From Planctomyces sp. (lineage in GTDB: Bacteria; Planctomycetota; Planctomycetia; Planctomycetales; Planctomycetaceae), in NCBI GenBank assembly GCA_005809115.1, contig SYLK01000381.1, positions 1-7,458 of the forward strand: a stretch of 7,458 nucleotides of DNA. The letters are read 5' to 3'. Positions 1-5,289 of the stretch are shown here, piece by piece. Made by a program: the position numbers and the translations under genes. Each line of letters begins with the position of its first letter. Within the stretch, counting starts at the first letter, position 1. Below the pieces are notes generated by a model that saw nothing but the letters and a program-made list of their open reading frames with translations, did no database searches and was not told where the DNA came from.

Positions 1-123
1 CAATTTATTCCACTGTTTGAAAACCCCTCCATTACTTGGGTTGGGCATAATATTAAATACGATCTTTTAATATTGAAGTGGTATGGCATTGAAATCAGTG
101 GAAATTTTTTCGACACCATGCTT
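1..123 (+). CDS. polA: DNA polymerase I fragment (3'-5' exonuclease domain), both ends missing
   Basis: Frame 1 reads without a stop from the first base and gives 41 residues that match the middle of the 3'-5' proofreading exonuclease domain of family A DNA polymerase I. Visible landmarks are the Exo II motif, WVGHNIKYDLL at residues 13-23 (compare GQNLKYD in Escherichia coli PolA, whose Asp binds catalytic metal), then WYGIEISG and FFDTML at 36-41 (compare YGIELRG and FDTML). The start lies off the window. The match stops at about base 123; the frame stays open to a TGA at 223-225, but that part is only a shadow of the PPK2 gene. GC is about 34% (41 of 120 bases) and 25 of 41 codons end in A or T, unlike every other gene here. 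The wording resembles Bacteroidota PolA, which is from memory. It is probably joined to the rest artificially. Confidence 0.82.
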
Positions 124-823
124 TCAGGCGATGGACGCAGCCGGAAAGGACGGAACAATCAAGCACGTCATGTCCGGCGTGAATCCTCAGGGGTGCCAGG
201 TCTACAGTTTCAAACGGCCCTCTGATGAGGAGCTGGACCACAACTTTCTGTGGCGCTGCATGCGCTGCCTGCCGGAGCGTGGCCGGATCGGGATCTTCAA
301 TCGTTCGTATTACGAAGAGGTGCTGGTGGTGCGGGTGCATCCGGAACTTCTGGAGCGACAGCAACTTCCGCCCGGCCGCCGAGGCAAGTCATTCTGGCGT
401 GCACGATACGAGGACATCAACTCATTCGAGCAGCATCTGGTGCGCAACGGAACTGTGATTGTGAAGTTCTTTCTGAATGTGTCGAAGGAGGAACAGAAGC
501 GCCGCTTTCTGGACAGGCTTGAACATCCCGAAAAAAACTGGAAGTTTTCACCAAACGACGTCGCTGAGCGAAAGCACTGGAATACCTACATGGAGTCTTA
601 CGAAGACGCGATCAGCGCCACCAGTACTCCATGGGCGCCGTGGTACGTCATCCCGGCAGATCACAAATGGGCGGCACGTGCCATCGTGGCAGATGTCATC
701 ACGTCCACACTGAAATCGATGGATCTGCGATATCCGCAACCATCGGCAGAGGACGAGACGGCACGAGTCGAAGCACGCGATCTGCTGCTTCAGGAGGATG
801 GCCGTGGGCGCTGTGTACAGTGA
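83..823 (+). CDS. polyphosphate kinase 2 family protein (PPK2), 5'-truncated
   Basis: PPK2 enzymes transfer phosphate between inorganic polyphosphate and nucleotides (ADP/GDP, or AMP in class III) in the cytoplasm. The kinase core is clear: Walker A QAMDAAGKDG at residues 15-24, then SGVNPQGCQV, DHNFLWR at 52-58, the Walker B region GRIGIFNRSYYEEVLVVRVH at 67-86, the lid with RRFLDRL at 140-146, and HWNTYMESYEDA and WAPWYVIPADHKW near the C-terminus. It resembles the PPK2-related family that includes class III enzymes. Family members carry roughly 60-80 residues before Walker A; here there are only about 14, and those up to about residue 13 are PolA-derived DNA read out of frame. The ATG at 83 lacks a ribosome binding site and follows an in-frame TGA at 74-76. 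Genuine PPK2 sequence starts at about 120. As it stands the product would lack the first strand of the fold and probably be inactive; the native gene is presumably whole elsewhere. No clear terminator follows. Confidence 0.9.
   Translation: MALKSVEIFSTPCFQAMDAAGKDGTIKHVMSGVNPQGCQVYSFKRPSDEELDHNFLWRCMRCLPERGRIGIFNRSYYEEVLVVRVHPELLERQQLPPGRRGKSFWRARYEDINSFEQHLVRNGTVIVKFFLNVSKEEQKRRFLDRLEHPEKNWKFSPNDVAERKHWNTYMESYEDAISATSTPWAPWYVIPADHKWAARAIVADVITSTLKSMDLRYPQPSAEDETARVEARDLLLQEDGRGRCVQ
112..126. other. chimeric junction between AT-rich polA and GC-rich PPK2 DNA
   Basis: Homology to PolA in frame 1 ends with FDTML, while homology to PPK2 in frame 2 begins with FQAMDAAGKDG, so the breakpoint lies within a few bases of 121. 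Base composition changes at the same place, from about 34% GC to the high GC of the rest. There are no transposon ends, target-site duplications or recombinase genes next to it. The exact breakpoint cannot be fixed because a few bases could belong to either side. Confidence 0.78.
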
Positions 824-1251
824 CCTGACAAGGCCTGACCCCGCAGTCAACTGCCAGATTCATTGAGCCTGACGGCGGCATGCTCCTGAAATTCGCTCAT
901 TTCGGAACGAATTGCCGAAAAGGTCCGAAAATCACGGATCGAATGCCGAAAAACGATTGTGCTGCTATTTTCGTGCGTGCCGGAAACGTCTACAACGCCG
1001 GATTCTCTGTGGGGTTTCTGCTGCCCCGGTCGTCGGGTCCAGGATTTCTGCAGCTTTTCTGACTCATTTTTCGGCCTGCCCCTGCGTTTGTGATCCCGTG
1101 GAGATCAGCGGCGTTTCCGTCACTCAAGACAGGTCTGGACTTGGCATTCATGGGTGTGCTCCGGCGACAATCACTGGCGGCCGTTCCGGGTCTGGACATC
1201 CAGCCGCTGCGGATCGCGCGCCACGACGTGGACGGACCGCCCACAGCCGCG
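824..1251. other. intergenic region upstream of the YheT-family gene
   Basis: These 428 bases hold no gene I can support. Open frames here lack homology and read as shadows. The region contains three CCGAAAA copies (described separately) and an outlying inverted copy TTTTTCGGC at 1067-1075. The part from about 1180 to 1251, read in the yheT frame, has mostly G or C in third codon positions, so an upstream start of that gene (ATG 1150 or GTG 1090) cannot be excluded. I see no convincing promoter or terminator. Confidence 0.6.
915..952 (+). repeat. three phased CCGAAAA repeats
   Basis: CCGAAAA occurs at 915-921, 925-931 and 946-952. The spacings of 10 and 21 bases are about one and two helical turns, so the A-tracts face the same side of the helix. 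An inverted partial copy, TTTCGG, lies at 900-905, and a full inverted partner of GCCGAAAAA (945-953) lies at 1067-1075. It could be bent DNA or an operator array in front of the YheT-family gene, or chance; no regulator is known from the sequence. Confidence 0.4.
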
Positions 1252-2226
1252 ATGGCCGAGACGGTCCCGTTCGTGCCGGCACGAGGGTTTGCCAACGGCC
1301 ATCTGCAGACGTTTCTGGCGACATTCTTCCCACAGCGTCCGAAACTGACCGGCACGGTTCAGCGAAAACTGCGACTGGCCGACGATGACTTCATCGTGCT
1401 GCACGATGATCGCCCGCCCGCCTGGGACCGCGGCGATCACGTGGTTTTGCTGCTGCATGGACTGGCCGGATGCCATCAGAGCGGATACATGGTCCGCATT
1501 GCCGCCAAACTTCAGCAGCAGAATGTGCGGACTTTTCGGATGGACCATCGAGGGTGCGGAGCGGGTGCACAGATGGCCAAATCACCGTACCATGCCGGCC
1601 GCACCGGCGATCTGGATGCCGCGATCCGCATGATCGAACGGCTCTGCCCCGGCTCCCCGATCTCCATCGCGGGATATTCGATCAGCGGTAATCTGGTCCT
1701 GCGGTATCTGGGCGAACGCGGGGGCGACGTCCCGCTGAGTCTGTTTCGCGCCGTCGCAATCTGTCCGCCTGTCGACCTGCTGTACTGTGTGATGGCACTG
1801 CACCGAGGGCGACTGGGGCCTCGCTACGACTGGTATTTTACGCGGCAGCTCCTGGCACATGTGTCGACCGAACCGCTGTGGCGGGACGACCTGCCTCTGG
1901 CAAAACTGGCCCGTCTGCCGCGCCGGCTGTTCGACTTTGACGAAGTGTTCACCGCTCCAGCGTCGGGGTTTGACTCGGCGGAACACTACTATCGTGAGGC
2001 ATCGGCCAAGGATCTCCTCAGCGAAATCCGGGTCCACACGACCATCCTGGCAGCAGAGGACGACCCCCTCGTGTGCCCACAGCCACTGCTGAGTGTCAGT
2101 CTTCCTCCAAATGTCCGAGTCTGCCTCACGAAGCATGGCGGTCATCTGGGTTTCATTGGTCGAGGCGGTGTCGATCCCGATCGTCGCTGGATGGACTGGC
2201 GGACGATCGAATGGCTGCTGGACTGA
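1252..2226 (+). CDS. YheT-family alpha/beta hydrolase
   Basis: This is a predicted cytoplasmic serine hydrolase of the YheT/ABHD1-3 group (COG0429); substrates of bacterial members are poorly known, with esterase activity likely. In the 324-residue form, FVPARGFANGHLQT at 7-20 is the family's N-terminal signature, LLHGLAG at 67-73 forms the oxyanion region, and DHRGCG follows at 98-103. The nucleophile elbow is GYSISG with Ser143. FDFDEVFTAP and GFDSAEHYY match the conserved cap region. EDDP gives the acid (Asp271) and KHGGHLGF the His298 base. The elbow has Ser where the usual GxSxG has its last Gly. I chose ATG 1252 because it leaves only six residues before the first conserved block, as the family usually has a short leader (about 15-20 in E. 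coli YheT, from memory); GTG 1090 or ATG 1150 are possible and their extra codons look partly coding. None has a strong ribosome binding site. It likely shares a transcript with the next gene. Confidence 0.87.
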   Translation: MAETVPFVPARGFANGHLQTFLATFFPQRPKLTGTVQRKLRLADDDFIVLHDDRPPAWDRGDHVVLLLHGLAGCHQSGYMVRIAAKLQQQNVRTFRMDHRGCGAGAQMAKSPYHAGRTGDLDAAIRMIERLCPGSPISIAGYSISGNLVLRYLGERGGDVPLSLFRAVAICPPVDLLYCVMALHRGRLGPRYDWYFTRQLLAHVSTEPLWRDDLPLAKLARLPRRLFDFDEVFTAPASGFDSAEHYYREASAKDLLSEIRVHTTILAAEDDPLVCPQPLLSVSLPPNVRVCLTKHGGHLGFIGRGGVDPDRRWMDWRTIEWLLD

Positions 2227-2247
2227 TTCGCCCGGTGAAACTGCCTG

Positions 2248-3417
2248 ATGCCGACCCGGATAGGTCTGTTGTTCGAGTTTCCGACGCTCAATGGCGGCGA
2301 GCGTTCGATGCTCAGCCTGCTGGACCATTGGCGCAGCTCGGCGGAGCTGGAATTTGTGGCGTTTGCGCCATCCGCGGGCAGGCTGGCCGAGGACCTGCAG
2401 CGGCGACAAGTTACTCTGGTCCCGTTTCACCGCCAGGCACAGCCCCCACAGACTGCCCCGGAATCCGCGGCTGAACTGCTGCGGCTGTGTGACCAGTATC
2501 GCCTCGACGTGCTGCACGCGAACAGTCTGAGCATGGCACGGCTGGCTGGTCGCATGAGAACACGGATTCGCACGCTGGCAGGTTCACCAGCCACGCAGCG
2601 TCTCTGCGTCACCGGTCACCTCAGAGACATGATCCGACTCAGCCGGACAGCCGTGGACGAACTGAACGAGAACGATTTCACAGTGGCTGTGTCACAGGCT
2701 GTACGGGATTTCCACACGCAGCAGGGACTGTGTGGGGCACGATGCCGGGTGATTTACAACGGTATCAGTGATGCCCGGTACGCGCCGCAGGATCGCGTGG
2801 AAGCTCGCCGCACAGCACTTCCCGGCATGGCGCCAGCGGCGACCGTGATTCTGAATGTCGGGCAGATCAGCCTGAGAAAGTCTCAGGCTGACGCCGCTGC
2901 GGCCATGATCGCACTGCAGCGGAGCGATCCGCAGCGAGACCTGCACCTGGTCGTCGCCGGCGAACGCTACTCCATGAAGCCGGAAAGTATTGCCTGTGAG
3001 CAGGCCTTGCACCAGATGTTCGCGGATGCGGGCATGCCGCAACGACTGCATCTGCTCGGATATCGCGACGACGTCCCACGGCTGATGAACGCTGCCAGCC
3101 TGCTGGTCCATTCCGCTCGCCAGGAACCATTCGGCCGTGTGCTGCTGGAAGCCGCGGCCTGCGGCCTGCCCATCATCGCCACGAACGTCGGGGGAACTCG
3201 GGAAATGCTGCGAAATGGCACGGACGCCCTGTTGGTGCCTCCAGCCAGCGCTGATGCGATCGAGGCCGCGATTAGCAGCTTTCTGGACGACCAGGAAGGT
3301 CCGAGCCGCTATGCGCAATCGGCCCGCGCACGCGTGGCAGAGCAGTTCACTGTCGCAGCAGCGGCCGGTCAACTGGCCCACCTGTGGTTGGAATGCACCA
3401 CTGATCGGCAGCACTGA
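2248..3417 (+). CDS. glycosyltransferase family 4 (GT-B fold)
   Basis: The 389-residue product looks like a retaining, nucleotide-sugar-dependent glycosyltransferase, soluble or at the inner face of the membrane, that would add a sugar during glycan or lipid-glycan synthesis. The N-terminal Rossmann domain begins IGLLFEFPTLNGGERSML at 5-22 (glycine-rich acceptor-side loop), with LDVLHANS at 86-93 and VIYNGI at 168-173 marking the interdomain boundary. The C-terminal donor domain shows ILNVGQISLRKSQ at 201-213, HLLGYRDDVPRLM at 268-280 and the family E-x7-E motif EPFGRVLLE at 293-301, then CGLPIIATNVGG at 305-316. Length is normal and there are no membrane segments. ATG 2248 follows GGTGA at 2234-2238 by 9 bases and lies 21 bases after the YheT-family stop, suggesting co-transcription. 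Donor and acceptor cannot be told from sequence; no other glycan genes are nearby. Confidence 0.92.
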   Translation: MPTRIGLLFEFPTLNGGERSMLSLLDHWRSSAELEFVAFAPSAGRLAEDLQRRQVTLVPFHRQAQPPQTAPESAAELLRLCDQYRLDVLHANSLSMARLAGRMRTRIRTLAGSPATQRLCVTGHLRDMIRLSRTAVDELNENDFTVAVSQAVRDFHTQQGLCGARCRVIYNGISDARYAPQDRVEARRTALPGMAPAATVILNVGQISLRKSQADAAAAMIALQRSDPQRDLHLVVAGERYSMKPESIACEQALHQMFADAGMPQRLHLLGYRDDVPRLMNAASLLVHSARQEPFGRVLLEAAACGLPIIATNVGGTREMLRNGTDALLVPPASADAIEAAISSFLDDQEGPSRYAQSARARVAEQFTVAAAAGQLAHLWLECTTDRQH

Positions 3418-3436
3418 CGAACACGCCCCGACAGAA

Positions 3437-3453
3437 CGCGTCGGCGGGACGCG
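3437..3453. repeat. hairpin, 6-bp stem
   Basis: CGCGTC at 3437-3442 pairs with GACGCG at 3448-3453 around a 5-base loop, 20 bases after the glycosyltransferase stop codon. No T-run follows, so it is not a standard intrinsic terminator, but it could protect or end the transcript. Confidence 0.4.
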
Positions 3454-3504
3454 CAGGATTCGATCACTGGATTCCGTCATCGGGTCGGACTATGGGAAGC
3501 AGAG

Positions 3505-3522
3505 GTCGGGCGATCGCCCGAC
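3505..3522. repeat. 18-base perfect palindrome
   Basis: GTCGGGCGATCGCCCGAC is perfectly self-complementary. As RNA it would form a 7-bp stem with a GATC loop. It sits between two convergent genes, so it could fold in both transcripts, but neither side has a T-run. Its centre is GCGATCGC, an octamer best known as the cyanobacterial HIP1 repeat; one copy here is no evidence for that relation. A dimeric protein-binding site is the alternative. Confidence 0.6.
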
Positions 3523-3550
3523 GTGGTTTCAGCCTCGCCAGGGCAGGAGC

Positions 3551-3566
3551 CGGACACAGCTGTCCG
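3551..3566 (-). terminator. possible hairpin terminator of the nitrilase-family gene (no T-run)
   Basis: CGGACA at 3551-3556 pairs with TGTCCG at 3561-3566 around CAGC. It abuts the leftward gene's stop codon (3567-3569). No T-tract follows on the minus strand, so termination is only a possibility. Confidence 0.35.
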
Positions 3567-4424
3567 TCAGACCGGTTCGTCGCGGCCGGGGCGTTTCAGG
3601 GAATGCGGCTCGCAGATTGCCGAGTACATCTCGGGACGGCGGTCGGCCATCCGATCGATAATGTGCTTGCCCGGGACACGCACCAGTCGTTTGGTTCGCG
3701 CCACGGCCACATCGATTTTCGCACGGACAACACCAGGCACAGGATCATCGATCGAAGTGATGGTTGCCCCGACCGGACTGCAGATGCGACTCTTGCCGAT
3801 GAAGCGAAATCCACGTTCGACTCCGATCCGATTGACAGCGGCAAAGTAGACGCCATTCTCCATCGCGCGGGAGTTGACGGAGAATTGCGCCATGTATTCA
3901 CCGCCATGGGGCCAGTTCGTCGGGAGGACGATCAGATCGGCGCCCTTCAGTGCCAGCACTCGCGAAGCTTCCGGGAAGCCGCCGTCGTAACAGATCAGCA
4001 TTCCGATGCGCACACCGTTGGCCTCAAAGACCTCGAACGGCCGGTCTCCCGGAGTCGTATACCGGTCTATTCCGAGGTACGGGAGATGGATCTTGCGATA
4101 AGTGCCGGTCAGTCCCTGCGGCCCCACAAGGACCGCCGTATTGAACAGCCCTGTTTCGGCGCGTTCCAGCATTCCGAAGATGACATGCGTCCCCAGTTCT
4201 GCGCATAATCGGGACACCCGGTCCGTAGTCGGCCCCGGAATTGACTCGGCAACCGGTTCGGCCTCGGCCAGCGAGTCGAAACAGTATCCGGTCGAAAAAC
4301 ACTCCGGAAAAATTGTCAGACCGGTGCCCTGAGCCACCTCGTCCCGCACGACAGCTTCCAGCAGTCTGAGATTGTCATCAATATTCAGCAGAGTAACGTC
4401 TGTCTGGATGCCTGCGATCTGCAT
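3567..4424 (-). CDS. carbon-nitrogen hydrolase (nitrilase superfamily amidase)
   Basis: Members hydrolyse non-peptide C-N bonds in amides, carbamoyl groups or nitriles, using a Glu-Lys-Cys triad in the cytoplasm. In the 285-residue form the triad is visible: Glu41 in LTIFPECFSTGY, Lys111 in YRKIHLP and Cys145 in LICYDGGFPE. Other family blocks are IAGIQTDV at the N-terminus, LPTNWP at about 167-172, SRAMENGVYFAAVNRIG at about 185-201 and FIGKSRICSP. The pattern fits an amidase or N-carbamoyl hydrolase better than a true nitrilase, but the substrate cannot be named. The frame is open to an ATG at 4451. I prefer ATG 4424 because the protein then begins MQIAGIQ, as is usual in the family, and because AGGA (complement of 4432-4435) lies 7 bases upstream; the 4451 start has no such site. 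It is convergent with the glycosyltransferase and divergent from the lipoprotein gene, so it is probably transcribed alone. Confidence 0.93.
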   Translation of the reverse strand: MQIAGIQTDVTLLNIDDNLRLLEAVVRDEVAQGTGLTIFPECFSTGYCFDSLAEAEPVAESIPGPTTDRVSRLCAELGTHVIFGMLERAETGLFNTAVLVGPQGLTGTYRKIHLPYLGIDRYTTPGDRPFEVFEANGVRIGMLICYDGGFPEASRVLALKGADLIVLPTNWPHGGEYMAQFSVNSRAMENGVYFAAVNRIGVERGFRFIGKSRICSPVGATITSIDDPVPGVVRAKIDVAVARTKRLVRVPGKHIIDRMADRRPEMYSAICEPHSLKRPGRDEPV

Positions 4425-4869
4425 CGGCTGGTCCTGAATCCGGAAGGCCATGGAACGCCAGCCGTCGTGGCAACTGGCAGGAAGGTCGATGTGCTCCCGG
4501 TGTCACAGTGGGCCGCAATGCCGGATGGACCAACCGGCGGCCGCAGTCGGCCCGATTCGACCGGGAACCTCCCCGGTTGCCCAGATCCCTGAAACTGGTG
4601 GAGTCACGCGTTCGACGAAAACGGAATTGGACAGATTCGGCGGACAAAAGCAATGGTTCCGGGAGAATTGGCAATTTCTGCTGCAAGCACCGGCCCCGGA
4701 AACGCAACGGATACGAAAGCTGTATCGATCGCACTGATTCTGTGGAACGTCGGGAGTCTTCCTGCCGATCTCTCGTGTGGTAGAGGTCGACCCGCCGCAA
4801 GGCGAAGCTGCCATGGTGAGCGGCCGTGACCTTACCCACTTGAACTCCGCTGAACGAGGGTGTAGATCC
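4425..4869. other. divergent intergenic region between amidase and lipoprotein genes
   Basis: These 445 bases separate two divergent genes and must hold both promoters, but I see no clear -35/-10 pair. Open frames crossing it on both strands give Arg/Ser/Pro-rich products without recognisable motifs and overlap the flanking genes, so I treat them as shadows. One hairpin is visible: CGACCGGG at 4558-4565 with CCCGGTTG at 4572-4579 around a 6-base loop (one G-T pair). The region is slightly less GC-rich around 4600-4740, consistent with non-coding DNA. Confidence 0.6.
4856..4860 (+). promoter_or_regulatory. ribosome binding site deciding the lipoprotein start
   Basis: GAGGG lies 9 bases before GTG 4870. 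It supports this start over an in-frame upstream ATG at 4777 or 4813, which would place about 20 or 30 charged residues ahead of the signal peptide. Confidence 0.65.
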
Positions 4870-5103
4870 GTGAAGACAACTACTGGACGGTCCGGAATTC
4901 TGTTGTCACTGCTGGCATCTCTGGCCTCCAGTGCCTGCTTCACTGGCTGTCAGACGACCATCGGTGGTCAGACACTGCCTTCCCCCGATTATCTGGAGGA
5001 TGACGTTCAGTATTTTCCCCATGGACCTGAGTTCAAGCTGACGAATCAGGTTGAAGCCATGCGGAAGTATCAGCTGGAGCAGGACAAGCTGCGAAATCAG
5101 TAA
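4870..5103 (+). CDS. small lipoprotein, planctomycete-type conserved hypothetical
   Basis: The 77-residue product has a lipoprotein signal peptide: basic start (VKTTTGR), hydrophobic stretch ILLSLLASLASSA at about 10-22, and the lipobox FTGC with the probable lipidated Cys27. A second Cys23 makes SSAC a weaker alternative. The mature part is only about 51 residues: QTTIGGQTLPSPDYLEDD at 28-45, VQYFPHGPEFKL at 46-57, then a charged, probably helical tail (VEAMRKYQLEQDKLRNQ) that could form a coiled coil. I recall similar short proteins with QTLPS, DDVQYFP and GPEF as common in Planctomycetota; no function is known to me. It should be anchored in a membrane facing the periplasm. GTG 4870 is chosen from the ribosome binding site and signal-peptide layout. 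It is followed by hairpins and a strong terminator, so it appears to be monocistronic. Confidence 0.85.
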   Translation: MKTTTGRSGILLSLLASLASSACFTGCQTTIGGQTLPSPDYLEDDVQYFPHGPEFKLTNQVEAMRKYQLEQDKLRNQ

Positions 5104-5109
5104 TTCAGT

Positions 5110-5124
5110 CGCGCGGCCCGCGCG
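5110..5124. repeat. short GC hairpin after the lipoprotein gene
   Basis: CGCGCG at 5110-5115 and 5119-5124 flank a 3-base loop, 6 bases after the stop codon. No T-run follows. Confidence 0.4.
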
Positions 5125-5146
5125 GATCATCTTCAGACCGGGCATC

Positions 5147-5183
5147 CGGCGGCGTTCACTGGCCGAGCGACGTGACGCCGCCG
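5147..5183. repeat. long GC-rich hairpin
   Basis: CGGCGGCGT at 5147-5155 pairs exactly with ACGCCGCCG at 5175-5183. The alternative register with one bulged T extends the stem by CAC/GTG, giving about 12 bp and a 12-base loop. It lies upstream of the intrinsic terminator in the lipoprotein gene's 3' region and could stabilise the mRNA end or act on the convergent corA transcript. A T-run (5203-5206) is 20 bases away, too far for intrinsic termination by this stem. Confidence 0.5.
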
Positions 5184-5211
5184 AACCAGCCCGCAGAGTC
5201 CCTTTTGTCGG

Positions 5212-5243
5212 GGCGTCGGGACCGCGAGGTCCTGACGCCTTTT
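5212..5243 (+). terminator. intrinsic (rho-independent) terminator of the lipoprotein gene
   Basis: GGCGTCGGGACC at 5212-5223 pairs with GGTCCTGACGCC at 5228-5239: 12 base pairs with one G-T wobble (5218-5233). The loop GCGA is a GNRA tetraloop, and TTTT follows directly at 5240-5243. It ends rightward transcription 109 bases after the lipoprotein stop. On the minus strand no T-run follows, so it is not a standard terminator for corA. The T-run is short, but the stem is very stable. Confidence 0.85.
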
Positions 5244-5289
5244 GATCTCAGGGCTCCCGGACGGCCGGATCGCACACTGCGTGGACCGC

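Noticed and set aside
1..123. Insertion sequence or prophage end as the cause of the AT-rich left edge
   Set aside because: The translation matches DNA polymerase I exonuclease, not a transposase or phage integrase, and there are no terminal inverted repeats or target duplications.
912..1388. A 158-residue plus-strand frame entering the YheT-family gene
   Set aside because: It overlaps the conserved start of the hydrolase out of frame, and its composition (Arg/Gly/Ala-rich) is that of a shadow.
1582..2517. A 311-residue open frame on the minus strand across the YheT and glycosyltransferase genes
   Set aside because: It lies antisense to two genes with clear catalytic motifs, crosses their boundary, and its Gln/Arg-rich product shows no domain. 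It is a high-GC shadow.
2692..3480. A 262-residue minus-strand frame opposite the glycosyltransferase
   Set aside because: It is antisense to a well-supported GT4 gene including its E-x7-E motif and has no motif of its own.
3510..3517. HIP1 repeat (GCGATCGC) as a sign of cyanobacterial origin
   Set aside because: There is a single copy inside a larger palindrome, and the gene content does not point to cyanobacteria.
3492..4208. A 238-residue plus-strand frame opposite the nitrilase-family gene
   Set aside because: It is the complementary-strand shadow of a gene with an intact Glu-Lys-Cys triad; the product shows no family features.
4378..4943. Minus-strand frames of 153 and 146 residues over the divergent gap
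   Set aside because: They overlap the amidase start or the lipoprotein gene in the wrong frame, are rich in Arg, Ser and Pro, and have no motifs or ribosome binding sites.
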